From contig JBDKSB010000011.1 in the NCBI GenBank assembly GCA_039683095.1, positions 62,001 through 126,000 on the forward strand: a stretch of DNA of 64,000 nt, written 5' to 3'. This document shows positions 25,073 to 34,038 of this stretch, in pieces. This stretch comes from Acidobacteriota bacterium. Lineage in GTDB: Bacteria > Acidobacteriota > Aminicenantia > Aminicenantales > Saccharicenantaceae. The notes beneath the pieces were generated by a model. That model saw only the letters and a list, made by a program, of their open reading frames with translations, was not told the origin of the DNA and ran no database searches. The first letter of the stretch is position 1; every line of letters begins with the position of its first letter. The position numbers and the translations under genes were made by a program.

Positions 25073-26722
25073 CTACCTGATGTCCCGGAAGATCCTGACG
25101 AACGAGACGACGGCGAAGACGAGCGACGCCGCATAGCCTAGAAGGCCAAGCAGGGAGAAGCCCCGGACCAGGGGGGGCAGGTTGCTCCGGACGACGAGGG
25201 CCGAGGCGACGAGGACGCCGGCTACGAGGACGCCCGCGGCCAGGCGGCTGCTGGCCTTCTTGATCCCGAGGTTGATCTCTTCCAGGCCCCGGTGGTCGAC
25301 CTTCAGCTCGGCCTTCCCATTGACGATACGATAAAGGAACCGCATCAGATCGCCGGGGAACGATTTCATCATCCAGAAGTTCTTCCGGAAGAATTCGCCT
25401 ATGTCCTTGACGACCTCGGTCGGCTTGAACTCCTTCTCCAGGGCTTGCCGGGCATAGGGCATCAGGCTCCGGGCGGGATTGAATCCCGGCTCGAGCTGCC
25501 GGCCGACGCCCTCGAGGATGATGAGGCAGCGTACGAGCAGGATGAAGTCCGAAGGCATCCGGACCCGATGCTTCTGGATCAGGCCGATAAACGTGGTGAG
25601 GCCGGCCGCCAGGTCGATATGATCAAGATCGGCGCCGTAATATCGGTCGAAGAGATCGTCCAGATCCTCCTTGAACGCCCTCAGATCGGCGTCCTCGGGG
25701 ACCATGTCCCCGTCCCGGAGGACGGAGACGAGATCCGGGACGTCGCGGTAGGCGACCGCGATCAGGACCCGGTCGAGCAGGCCGCGCGCTTCCGGGTCGA
25801 GAACGCCGACCATTCCCACGTCGATGAAGCAGACGACATCGTCCTTCATGATGATCAGGTTGCCCTTGTGGGGATCCGCGTGGAAGAAGCCGTCCTCGAA
25901 GATCTGCTTGAAGACGGCCCGGACGCCCCGCTCCGCGACCCGGCGCCGGTCGTGCGCGGTGTCGCTGCGCAGCAGCGAGTCGATCCCGGCCCCGTGGATG
26001 TACTCGAGGGTCAAGACGTCCCGGCCCGAGTGCTCCCGGTAGACCCTCGGGAAATAGACCCCGGGATCGCCGGCGAAGTTCTTCCGGAATCGCTCGTAGT
26101 TGTCGGCCTCCAGCCGGAAATCTATCTCCTTCTCGATCGACCGCTCGAACTCGGCGACCAGGCCGGGCAGATCGTATCTTCGGAGCTCGGGGAAATGCTT
26201 GTCCAGGAGGCGGGCCAGCAGGCGCATCAGATCCAGGTCCCCCCGGATGGCCTTTTCCAGGCCCGGCCGCTGGACCTTGACGGCCACCCTTTCTCCCGAG
26301 GCCAGACGGGCGTGATGGACCTGGGACAGTGACGCGGCGGCAAAGGGAACCGGGTCGAACTCCGGAAAAGCCGCCTTCACCGGCTTCTTGAGCGTCCGGG
26401 CGATGATCTTTTCCGCCTGGGCGGAGGGGAAGGTCTCGGCCCTTTCCTGGAGCTTCTCCAGCTCCTGGATGATGTCCCGGGGAAGGATGTCCGGATGGCA
26501 GCTCAGGGCCTGCCCGAGCTTGACATAGGTCGGGCCGAGCTCCTCGAGGATGGCCCTGACCTTCTGTCCCAGGGAAAGAGGGCTCCGACCCCTTTTGGCG
26601 AAAAGCCTTTTCGGCAGTCTCAGCTTTTCGGCGACCTCCCGCAGGCCGTACTTGGACAGAACGAGGCCTATATCCTTCAGGCGGACGAAGGTTTCCTCCC
26701 CGGCGAACGAAAATCCCCCCAT
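25073..26722 (-). CDS. ABC1/AarF (UbiB-type) atypical kinase
   Basis: A 549-residue UbiB-family protein-kinase-like ATPase, usually linked to isoprenoid quinone or lipid metabolism at the membrane. Family motifs are all present: YVKLGQALS (KxGQ), the Ala-rich loop AAASLSQVH, HADPHKGNL and FIDVGMVG. Two C-terminal transmembrane helices (~495-540) anchor it. There is almost no leader: the -10 of its promoter ends 6 nt before the ATG, so the transcript may be leaderless. No other quinone gene is nearby, so the pathway is not shown by context. Confidence 0.92.
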   Translation of the reverse strand: MGGFSFAGEETFVRLKDIGLVLSKYGLREVAEKLRLPKRLFAKRGRSPLSLGQKVRAILEELGPTYVKLGQALSCHPDILPRDIIQELEKLQERAETFPSAQAEKIIARTLKKPVKAAFPEFDPVPFAAASLSQVHHARLASGERVAVKVQRPGLEKAIRGDLDLMRLLARLLDKHFPELRRYDLPGLVAEFERSIEKEIDFRLEADNYERFRKNFAGDPGVYFPRVYREHSGRDVLTLEYIHGAGIDSLLRSDTAHDRRRVAERGVRAVFKQIFEDGFFHADPHKGNLIIMKDDVVCFIDVGMVGVLDPEARGLLDRVLIAVAYRDVPDLVSVLRDGDMVPEDADLRAFKEDLDDLFDRYYGADLDHIDLAAGLTTFIGLIQKHRVRMPSDFILLVRCLIILEGVGRQLEPGFNPARSLMPYARQALEKEFKPTEVVKDIGEFFRKNFWMMKSFPGDLMRFLYRIVNGKAELKVDHRGLEEINLGIKKASSRLAAGVLVAGVLVASALVVRSNLPPLVRGFSLLGLLGYAASLVFAVVSFVRIFRDIR

Positions 26723-26728
26723 GGCCCG

Positions 26729-26757
26729 AGTATAGTGGTTTGGGCGGATGGTTTCAA
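26729..26757 (-). promoter_or_regulatory. Promoter of the AarF gene (leaderless type)
   Basis: TTGAAA-N17-TATACT on the minus strand, a near-consensus sigma70 site. Only six bases separate the -10 from the ATG, so the expected transcription start coincides with the start codon. Confidence 0.65.
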
Positions 26758-26762
26758 CCGCC

Positions 26763-26791
26763 TTGACATCGTCGCCACGGGCCCTTATAAA
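26763..26791 (+). promoter_or_regulatory. Promoter of the TPR lipoprotein gene
   Basis: TTGACA-N17-TATAAA, 11 of 12 consensus bases, 44 bp ahead of the ATG. Its -35 is only five bases from the -35 of the divergent AarF promoter, so the two may compete or share a regulator. Confidence 0.7.
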
Positions 26792-26835
26792 GAGAATGAA
26801 ACCAAGGTCCGGGGGGACCGGCCGGGAGAACGAAT

Positions 26836-27594
26836 ATGGGAATTCCTCGCGTTGTGGCCCTCGTCGTCTGCATCGTCGCGGCGGCCGCCTGCGCCGGCCG
26901 TCCGGCTCCGTCCGCGCCGGGCGGCGCAGCGGGCCAACCGGTCTTCGAGCGGGCCCTTGACCAGGGCGTGCTGTTCCTGGCCCGGGGCGAATATGGCAAG
27001 GCCGCGGCCGCGTTCCGGACGGCCGTGGAGGCCAGGCCCGATTCGGCCAAGGCCCGCAATTACCTGGGGCTCTGCTATTTCCATGACAAGGACTATGCCC
27101 TGGCCAGGGAGCAATTCGAAAAAGCGATAGCCGCGGACGCGTCGTTCGCCACGGCCTACAACAACCTGGCCGGGGTCTGCTCCATCAAGAACGAGTTCGC
27201 CCGGGCCGCAGAGCTTTACAAAAAGGCTCTGGCGATCTCGCCGGACATGGTGTCCGCCAACTACAACCTGGGCGTCCTGCTCTGCAACATCGGCCGCGCC
27301 AAAGAGGGGTTCGGGTATATCTCCCGCGGCATCGCCCTCGACCCGGATTACCTGGAGAAGAACGCGGAGATGACCGCGGCCTTCTCTTCCCGGTCCGGCG
27401 ACATGAAGGAAGCCTACTTCGCCTATGCCAGGGCCTACGCGGCCGCCGGCGACATCGGCAAAACCGTGGAATACCTGAACAAGGCCCGGGACGCCGGCTT
27501 CACCGACTGGTCGAGGATCCTCCGCGACCAGGAGTTCGTGAAGGTCCTCGGCGACCCGAGGATCAAGAGCTTCGTCAGGGGCCCGGGCCTCTGA
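26836..27594 (+). CDS. TPR-repeat lipoprotein
   Basis: A 252-residue lipoprotein. The signal peptide ends in a lipobox with Cys19 (AAAC-AG). At least four tetratricopeptide repeats follow (~residues 38-215), for example GLCYFHDKDYALAREQFEKA. TPR lipoproteins scaffold envelope complexes; the partner is not evident. It ends eight bases from the convergent NYN gene. Confidence 0.85.
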   Translation: MGIPRVVALVVCIVAAAACAGRPAPSAPGGAAGQPVFERALDQGVLFLARGEYGKAAAAFRTAVEARPDSAKARNYLGLCYFHDKDYALAREQFEKAIAADASFATAYNNLAGVCSIKNEFARAAELYKKALAISPDMVSANYNLGVLLCNIGRAKEGFGYISRGIALDPDYLEKNAEMTAAFSSRSGDMKEAYFAYARAYAAAGDIGKTVEYLNKARDAGFTDWSRILRDQEFVKVLGDPRIKSFVRGPGL

Positions 27595-27601
27595 GCGCGG
27601 G

Positions 27602-28120
27602 TCAAAGCCCGAATCTCTTTTTGAGCTCGGCGTCGATCTCCGCGGCCGCCTTCCGGCCGAGGCCCTTGGCTTCGGCCGGGCTCTTGGCCCCCTCGCCGCC
27701 GCCGGCGGGAGCGGCCGGACGCGCTTTCGTGACCGCGAGGAAGCCGGAAGGCCTGACGGCCGCGCCATGGGCCCGGCAGTTGTTGCCGACGTAGTTGTCG
27801 TCCGAGACCACGGTGACGTCGGCCTTCCGGCCCTTGAATTCCCGGACCAGGCGGACGATCTCGGCGTCGCCGCCGTGGGCGGTGAGCGAATAAACGCAGC
27901 GGATCCCGGCGATCCGCTCGCCGCGGCCGCCCGAATGCTCGAACGCGCCGTCGAAGACGATCACGCACTCGACCCCTGGGTGCTTCCGGCTCCAGCCGGA
28001 AACGCGAAGGGCCAGCTGATTGCGGGCGTTCTGGAGCCCGCCGTCCAGGCCGGCTTCGAGATCGGGCAGGCGATGGATGATGTTGTACCCGTCGACGAGA
28101 AGGAGGCGGCCGGCGGGCAT
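27602..28120 (-). CDS. YacP-like NYN-domain protein (putative RNase)
   Basis: A 172-residue cytoplasmic protein with the PIN-like NYN fold. Acidic residues that would bind metal are in LLVDGYNII (near residue 9), VIVFDGAF (~55) and VVSDDNYVG (~105). YacP relatives are candidate ribonucleases acting on rRNA or mRNA. The alanine/lysine-rich C-terminal 40 residues look unstructured. The start overlaps the stop of the upstream ABC ATPase gene (TGATG), placing it last in a three-gene operon with a transporter. Confidence 0.85.
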   Translation of the reverse strand: MPAGRLLLVDGYNIIHRLPDLEAGLDGGLQNARNQLALRVSGWSRKHPGVECVIVFDGAFEHSGGRGERIAGIRCVYSLTAHGGDAEIVRLVREFKGRKADVTVVSDDNYVGNNCRAHGAAVRPSGFLAVTKARPAAPAGGGEGAKSPAEAKGLGRKAAAEIDAELKKRFGL

Positions 28121-28827
28121 CAGGCGGCTCCCCCGGTCCGGCCCCGGGCCAGCGCGTCGAGGAACCGCAGTCTCGATGCCGCGTCGGCGGGGATGTCCGC
28201 GTGAAGCTCGGCCGAGCCGTCATGCACGGTCACGGCGCCGGTCGCGAGGCCGGCCAGCGGCTCGAGCGAGTGCGAGACCACGACCATGGTCGCCCCGGCG
28301 GCCGTCCGCTCTCCGATCCAGCGCAGGACGTCGTCGGCGATCTGCCGGTCGAGCGAGTCGAGCGGCTCGTCCAGGAGGACATGATCGGGCCGTCCGACAA
28401 AGGCCGCGGCGAAGAGCGCCCGTTTCCGCTGCCCGGAGGACAGCTCCCGGACCGAACGTCCCGATTCGGCGGCCAGCCCGAAGCGGTCGAGGGCCTGGGC
28501 GCCCGCCCGCCGCGGCTCGCCCCGGAGGCGGCAGACCAGGCGGAGAACGTCGTCCAAAGTGGCATAGGGCGTGATGTCGGGGAATTCGGGCAGATAGGCC
28601 AGCCGCCGCCGCGCCTCCACCTCCCGCTCCCAGAGATCGAACCTGTCCACCAGGATGCGGCCCCGGTCCGGGCGCTCCACGCCGGCCGCCAGCTTGAGCA
28701 GCGTGCTCTTGCCGCAGCCGTTCGGACCGACGAGAAGGGTCAGGCCCGGGCCCAGCGCGAGCGAGGATTCGCGGACGACGGGACGTCCCGGCTCGTAGCC
28801 GAAGGTGACGCCTTCGAAGACCATCAT
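28120..28827 (-). CDS. ABC transporter ATP-binding protein
   Basis: A 235-residue ABC ATPase with Walker A GPNGCGKST (~residue 35), signature LSSGQ, Walker B HVLLDEP and the switch His in VVVSHS. It pairs with the upstream membrane protein, with which it shares a four-base ATGA overlap. Substrate unknown; single ATPase plus polytopic partner suggests an export or ABC-2-like system. Confidence 0.9.
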   Translation of the reverse strand: MMVFEGVTFGYEPGRPVVRESSLALGPGLTLLVGPNGCGKSTLLKLAAGVERPDRGRILVDRFDLWEREVEARRRLAYLPEFPDITPYATLDDVLRLVCRLRGEPRRAGAQALDRFGLAAESGRSVRELSSGQRKRALFAAAFVGRPDHVLLDEPLDSLDRQIADDVLRWIGERTAAGATMVVVSHSLEPLAGLATGAVTVHDGSAELHADIPADAASRLRFLDALARGRTGGAA

Positions 28828-30074
28828 GATGCGCTCCAGGAAAGGGGATCGCCGGCGCCCGAGTGATGGCGCTCGACCCAGAGGGTCGGCTTGAAGCGCC
28901 GTTCTGCGTTACGGGCCAGGACGAAAGCGACGGGCGACGCGGCGGCCAGCGCGAACGACGCCGGCGGCAGGAGGGCGATGACCAGCGCCAGGATGGCGCC
29001 CTCGACCGCGACCTGTCCGAACGCTCCGAAGGGACGGTCGGCCGCCTGGCGCATGGCCGCGGCGCCGCGGATCGCGAGCCAGGCCAGCGGGCCGGCCAGG
29101 TAGACCGCTTCCCGGGCCGGGCGCCCGAGCAGGGCCAGGCCTCCGGCCAAGGGCAGGGCCAGCATCGCGAGGAGGAGGGCGTCGTCCCGGACCCGGGCGG
29201 CCGCCGACCGGGGCAGCGAATGCAGCCAGGGCCAGGCGGGCCGGCGCGAGGCCAGAACGTCCGCGACGACGGCGATGAACACGACCAGGGCCAGCGCCAG
29301 GCCGATGAGCGAAACGGCGAAGGCGGGACGCGCCGCGAGGTCGTTGTTCCTCAGGAAGAGCCAGGCGGCGCCGAGGGCGGCCGCGGCGGGGATGTAGGCG
29401 ATCAGGATCGGCCCGCGGACGGCCCGCAGGGCCAGGGCAGGAAAGAACCCCCGGGCCGGCAGGCTTCGCCGGGGCCCGCGCCGGTTGCCCGGCGCGACGT
29501 CCAGACCGGGCCGGGCCATCGAGATCGCCAGGACGGCCGCGGCCAGCCCCACGATGACCGTATCGCCGGCGAACGAGAAAAAGCAGGCGGCCAGGGGGAC
29601 GAGCCGCATCCAGGGATAGCGTCGCGCCGGAAGCCAGGCCAGGCCGGCCGCCGCCGCGCCGATGAGCAGGCCGGCGATCCGGATCGCGACGCGCCGCGGA
29701 TCGGGCGCCGCGACCACCCCGGCCAACCCGCCCAGGACGACGAGCATCGGCGTTTCGGCGACGATGACCGAGAGAACGGTGGACAAGCGCCGCATCCCGG
29801 CCCGGGCCGGAAGGGAGCGGGCCCAGCCGCCGCTGCCCGCCGCTATCCGCGGCACGACGATCCGGGCCAGCCCCAAAAGAAGGACCGATCCGGCCAGGCC
29901 GGACTCCACCGGGCTGCCGTCGACGAAGAGGATCCTGGCCAGTTCCAGGCTGAACTCGGGCCGGAGGATGTAATAGAGAAAGAGACAAACGGCCAGCACC
30001 GGGGCCAGGACGCGCAGGGCCAGCCGGGCCCCGACCCGGAGATGGAAGAGGAACAAGGCCGGCTCGGGCTTCAT
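28824..30074 (-). CDS. Polytopic membrane subunit of the ABC transporter
   Basis: A 416-residue protein with about ten hydrophobic helices and no recognised family beyond a permease-like layout. It is the first gene of the operon with the ABC ATPase and the NYN protein. There is no Shine-Dalgarno, and a perfect TATAAT ends nine bases before the ATG, so the message may be nearly leaderless. Confidence 0.78.
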   Translation of the reverse strand: MKPEPALFLFHLRVGARLALRVLAPVLAVCLFLYYILRPEFSLELARILFVDGSPVESGLAGSVLLLGLARIVVPRIAAGSGGWARSLPARAGMRRLSTVLSVIVAETPMLVVLGGLAGVVAAPDPRRVAIRIAGLLIGAAAAGLAWLPARRYPWMRLVPLAACFFSFAGDTVIVGLAAAVLAISMARPGLDVAPGNRRGPRRSLPARGFFPALALRAVRGPILIAYIPAAAALGAAWLFLRNNDLAARPAFAVSLIGLALALVVFIAVVADVLASRRPAWPWLHSLPRSAAARVRDDALLLAMLALPLAGGLALLGRPAREAVYLAGPLAWLAIRGAAAMRQAADRPFGAFGQVAVEGAILALVIALLPPASFALAAASPVAFVLARNAERRFKPTLWVERHHSGAGDPLSWSAS

Positions 30075-30083
30075 CTGCGGCTT

Positions 30084-30096
30084 ATTATACCGTATA
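30084..30096 (-). promoter_or_regulatory. TATAAT box with overlapping TATACCGTATA palindrome
   Basis: The perfect -10 of the ABC operon (minus strand, 30084-30089) overlaps an 11-bp palindrome, TATACCGTATA (30086-30096). The same sequence, as its reverse complement, occurs in the promoter of the GntR regulator gene (2681-2691). A -35 is not evident. Control of both sites by one regulator is a hypothesis. Confidence 0.45.
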
Positions 30097-30144
30097 AAGC
30101 CGGAACCGGGCAGCCGGGATGTGCCGCCGGCGCCGGTCGCCCCT

Positions 30145-30654
30145 TTATTCGGCCAGCATGGCCGCCAGCCTGTCGAAGGACTCGTTCCAGCCCCGCCGGG
30201 CGCCCTCCATGTCCCGGCCGGGCGGCAGGCCGGCGTGCTTGAGGGTCAACCTGGTCTTCCCGGCGTCTTCCTCGAAGATCACGGTCATGAGCATCTCGAG
30301 AGGGAAATCGTCGCTCAGGCCGTAATGGGACGCGGGGACGACATTGCCCTTATCGTCGGCGAAGCTGTCGGTGGCCACCAGCCGCTGGAGGGGGACGATC
30401 TCTCGGAAAAATCCCGTGCTCCAGGTCTCCTTGCCCTCCGGGGAGCGCAGGCAGTAGAGGTACGAGCCGCCGACGCGCAGGGAGACGCGGGCGACGGGCG
30501 CGGCGTATCCTTTGGGCCCCCACCAGCGGGCGATGAGGTCGGGGGTCGTCCAGGCCATCCAGACCTTCTGGAGGGCCGCGTCCAATTCCCGCTCGATCGT
30601 CAGGATCGAGCCGGGGGAAGGCGTCGCCAGGGCCTCGCGCTTCTTATCGTTCAT
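30145..30654 (-). CDS. AHSA1/START-like (SRPBCC) protein
   Basis: A 169-residue SRPBCC-fold protein of the Activator-of-Hsp90-homologue type, with the typical VWMAWTTPDLIARWWGP near residues 32-48. These proteins form a hydrophobic pocket and have varied roles. The ATG has GGAGG seven bases upstream; an earlier in-frame start would add 12 residues. Ligand unknown. Confidence 0.88.
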   Translation of the reverse strand: MNDKKREALATPSPGSILTIERELDAALQKVWMAWTTPDLIARWWGPKGYAAPVARVSLRVGGSYLYCLRSPEGKETWSTGFFREIVPLQRLVATDSFADDKGNVVPASHYGLSDDFPLEMLMTVIFEEDAGKTRLTLKHAGLPPGRDMEGARRGWNESFDRLAAMLAE

Positions 30655-30847
30655 GGGATCCTCCGTCCGAATAAAATCCTTCTCGGCCATCGGACATGCG
30701 GGAAACTTGCCAAGTGCCGCGGTTCGGACGGGAAAAAGACCTTCGCCTGAAAAGACCGACCAGGGACCGCGGAAGAGAGGGGCCTGGCGGCTGCGCCAAT
30801 CCCGCGGCGTGGGACGCTTTTCCTGCCGGGACGGAACGGCGGCCGGC

Positions 30848-32773
30848 TCAGGGCCGCTTGGCCGGGACGTGCCGGTCCTCGACGCGTCGCGTGTAGCCGG
30901 CCCGGTCGAAGTGCTCGAGGATGGCTTGGGCGTACTTGCGGGACAGGTCCAGACGGTCGCGGAGCTCGGCGATGGTGACGCTGCCGCGGCGTTCGATCAG
31001 GCCGGCGACCGCGGCCCGGGCCGCCTCGAGCGCCTCCCGGTGATAGACCACCTTGGGCGCCAGGCGGACGAGATCCCCGGAGCGAAGGAGGGAGTTCAGG
31101 ACACGGTTGAAGGCCGACGGGTTCAGGCCGAGCCGGGTCCGTACCTCCTCCTCGGGCGGGGCGGAGAAGCGGGCCGCTCTGTAGGCGCCTTCGATCCGGG
31201 CCCGGAGCGCGGCCTCGACCGGGTCGGTCCGGGCCTCGCGGCCGGCCAGGCCGATCTCCGCGCCCTGGCGGACGAGAACGCCGCCGGCGACGAGGGAGTC
31301 GAGGACGAGCTTGAGCGTGGCCGCGTCGCCCGTCTGGAGGAAAGCCGCCCTCAGGTCCGAATAGGGCATGGCCGGGCGGGAGGGGTTCTTCTCGAAATAG
31401 CCGCGGACCGCGGCCGCGAGCCCGTCGGCGAGGCGGTCGAAGGACGACTTGTGGAGGAAGCGGACGGGAGCTTCGCCGGGCAGGGCGACCAGCCGGCCTT
31501 CGGCGGCGAGGGCGGCGACGGCCTCGGCGACCTCGGGCTCGGCCCGGCCGAGCTTGAGGGCGATATCGGCGGCGGCGCATGGCCGGGCGCCCGCCTGGAC
31601 GAACATCTGGTCCACGGCCTCGCGGGACGTTCCGCCCAGCTTCTCGAGGCCCTCGAGGACGCTGCCGCTGAAGCGCTTGTGCTTCTCCGGCGCGGCGTCC
31701 AGGACCTGGCCGCCGCCGATCGTCACGACGGGGGAGAAGGACCGGATGACGAAGCGGTCGCCGGGCAGGGCGACGGTCGGGCGCTCGAGGACGAGCTGGA
31801 CGGGGGCCGACGCGCCCGGGGCGATCGTCCGGCCGCCGATGACGGCCAGGCGGGCCATGACCTCGTCCGTGCCGACATGGAGGCGGACCCGGTCGCGGTG
31901 CTTGATCTCGCGCGGCGCATCCGGCAGGACGTCGAGGCGGGCGTCGAGGCGCGAGGTCGGCGCCAGCGAGCCGACGGCGGCGGCCAGCTGGCCGCGGCGC
32001 AGGTCCTCCTTGGCGAGATCCTGGAGGTTGAGCGCGGTGCGGCGGCCGAGGCCCGAGCAGTCGGCCTTCGAGCCGTGGACCTGGACGCCGCGGACGCGCG
32101 TCTCGAGCCCCTCGGGATAGACGGCGATGCGGTCGCCGGCACCGACCGTCCCGCCGAGGATGGTCCCGGCCACGACCGTGCCGAAGCCGTGGACCGTGAA
32201 GACGCGGTCGATGGGCATGCGGAAGATGCCGTTGTCGGGGCGCGGCGGGACGCGGCCGCCGATGGCCTGGAGGGCGGCCTTCAGCCCGGCGACGCCCGCG
32301 CCGGTCAGCGCCGAGACCGGCAGGATGGGGGCCTCGGCCAGGAACGAGCCGGCGACGAAGGCGCGGACCGCGGCGGTCACCTCGGCCAGCCGGGCCTCGT
32401 CGACGAGATCGCACTTGGTCAGGGCGACGAGGCCGAGCCTGACGTCGAGGAGCCGGAGGATGTCGAAGTGCTCGCGGGTCTGGACGGCGATGCCCTCGTC
32501 GGCGGCCACCACGAGGAGGGCGGCGTCGATGTGGCTGGCGCCGGCGGCCATGGTCTTGACGAACTTCTCGTGGCCGGGGACGTCGATGAAGACGATCTGC
32601 TTCGGGTAGGCCGGGTCGTCGAGGAAGACGAAGCCGAGCTCGATGGTCATGCCCCGGGCCTTCTCCTCGGGCAGGGTGTCGGGGTCGATCCCGGTCAGGG
32701 CCTTGACCAGGGCGCTCTTGCCATGGTCGATGTGGCCGGCGGTGCCGATGATGACGTGGTCGAGGCCGGGCAT
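30848..32773 (-). CDS. selB: Selenocysteine-specific elongation factor SelB
   Basis: A 641-residue translation GTPase that delivers Sec-tRNA to UGA codons marked by a SECIS hairpin. G motifs: [11 protein letters not shown] (~residue 10), DVPGHE (~65) and TKCD (~119). EF-Tu-like beta domains follow, and the C-terminal ~250 residues form the winged-helix SECIS-binding region. It starts two bases after the selD stop. With selA, selD and selC it completes a functional Sec system. Confidence 0.96.
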   Translation of the reverse strand: MPGLDHVIIGTAGHIDHGKSALVKALTGIDPDTLPEEKARGMTIELGFVFLDDPAYPKQIVFIDVPGHEKFVKTMAAGASHIDAALLVVAADEGIAVQTREHFDILRLLDVRLGLVALTKCDLVDEARLAEVTAAVRAFVAGSFLAEAPILPVSALTGAGVAGLKAALQAIGGRVPPRPDNGIFRMPIDRVFTVHGFGTVVAGTILGGTVGAGDRIAVYPEGLETRVRGVQVHGSKADCSGLGRRTALNLQDLAKEDLRRGQLAAAVGSLAPTSRLDARLDVLPDAPREIKHRDRVRLHVGTDEVMARLAVIGGRTIAPGASAPVQLVLERPTVALPGDRFVIRSFSPVVTIGGGQVLDAAPEKHKRFSGSVLEGLEKLGGTSREAVDQMFVQAGARPCAAADIALKLGRAEPEVAEAVAALAAEGRLVALPGEAPVRFLHKSSFDRLADGLAAAVRGYFEKNPSRPAMPYSDLRAAFLQTGDAATLKLVLDSLVAGGVLVRQGAEIGLAGREARTDPVEAALRARIEGAYRAARFSAPPEEEVRTRLGLNPSAFNRVLNSLLRSGDLVRLAPKVVYHREALEAARAAVAGLIERRGSVTIAELRDRLDLSRKYAQAILEHFDRAGYTRRVEDRHVPAKRP

Positions 32774-32775
32774 GA

Positions 32776-34038
32776 TCAGGCCGAAAGGACGATGCGGGCC
32801 GGGCCCTTGCGGACGACGCGGCCGATGACCGCGGCGGCGGGGGCGCCGCCGGCGCGGAGGGCGGCGACGAGGGCCGCGGCCCGGGACTTGCGGACGGCGA
32901 TGAGCAGGCCGCCGGAGGTCTGGGGATCGTAGAGCAGCGTCTCGAGGTCTTCGCCGGGCCGGTTGGCGCCCCCGGCCCGCCGGACGAAGCGGCCGGCGTA
33001 CTCGCGGTTGCGCTCGACCGCGCCGGAGACGACGCCGTCGCGGATGAGGTCGAGGACGCCGGGGAAGACGGGGATGGCCGAGGCGTCGACGGCGATCTCG
33101 ACGCCGCTCTGGGCGGCCATCTCGGCCAGGTGGCCGGCCAGGCCGAAGCCGGTGATGTCGGTGGCCGTGGTGACGCCGAACCCGGGCATCAGCTCGGCGG
33201 CGGCCCGGTTGAGGGCGCGCATGGACAGCTCGGCGGCGGCCAGGCCGTCGGCCGGGGCCCGGCCGATCTGGCGGGCGAAGCTCAGCGTGCCCGTGCCGAT
33301 GGGCTTGGTCAGGACGAGGATGTCGCCGGGACGGGCCTTGGCGTTGACGGTCATGCGCCGGGGATCGACGACGCCGGTCACGGCGAAGCCGAGCTTGATC
33401 TCGCGGTCCTTGAGGCTGTGGCCGCCGAGGAGGACCACGCCGGCCTCGCGCAGCTTGGCCACGCCGCCCTGGAGCATGCGGTTCATGATCCGGGGCGAGA
33501 GCGTCTCGACGGGGAAGGCCATGATCGAGAGCGCGGTCAGGGGCCGGCCGCCCATGGCGTAGATGTCGCTGACCGAGTTGGCCGCGGCGATCTCGCCGAA
33601 GGCGTAGGGATCGTCGACGACGGGCGTGAAGACGTCGACGGACTGGACGAGGGCGGTGCGGGGCGTGAGCCGGTAGACGCCGGCGTCGTCGCAGGTCTCG
33701 GAGGAGACGAGGACGCGCGGGTCGCAGAGGCGCGGCAGGCCGGACAGGGCCCGCTTGAGGTCCTCCTGGCCGATCTTCGAGGCGCAGCCGGCGTTCTCGA
33801 CCAGGGTGGTCAGGGCGACGTCGCCGGGGGCGTCCTCCAGGCGCTCGCCGGCGCAGAGGCAGACGTTGCGCCGCTTGAAGAGATCGCAGGGGCAGGGGTC
33901 TTTGGGATTGCAGATGCAGTGGCCGAGCCGGATGGACCGGGCCATGATCCGCTTCCGCCGGGCGAAGAAGCGCGACTGCCGCCGCGGCGGCTCGCCGGCG
34001 GGGGACCGGCCCCCGGCCGCTTCGCCGCGCTTGCTCAT
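32776..34038 (-). CDS. selD: Selenophosphate synthetase SelD with N-terminal Cys-rich module
   Basis: Makes monoselenophosphate from selenide and ATP. The catalytic core begins near residue 72 with active-site Cys85 and Lys88 (NAGCASKIG); this SelD therefore uses Cys, not Sec. The glycine-rich [11 protein letters not shown] lies further on. The first ~70 residues are unusual: six Cys in CxC-x5-CxC-x8-CxC (C41-C62), resembling the iron-sulfur/redox motifs of ferredoxin-thioredoxin reductase. The start overlaps the selA stop (ATGA) and has GGGAGG upstream; an internal ATG (residue 32) would still keep the Cys module. Confidence 0.94.
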   Translation of the reverse strand: MSKRGEAAGGRSPAGEPPRRQSRFFARRKRIMARSIRLGHCICNPKDPCPCDLFKRRNVCLCAGERLEDAPGDVALTTLVENAGCASKIGQEDLKRALSGLPRLCDPRVLVSSETCDDAGVYRLTPRTALVQSVDVFTPVVDDPYAFGEIAAANSVSDIYAMGGRPLTALSIMAFPVETLSPRIMNRMLQGGVAKLREAGVVLLGGHSLKDREIKLGFAVTGVVDPRRMTVNAKARPGDILVLTKPIGTGTLSFARQIGRAPADGLAAAELSMRALNRAAAELMPGFGVTTATDITGFGLAGHLAEMAAQSGVEIAVDASAIPVFPGVLDLIRDGVVSGAVERNREYAGRFVRRAGGANRPGEDLETLLYDPQTSGGLLIAVRKSRAAALVAALRAGGAPAAAVIGRVVRKGPARIVLSA

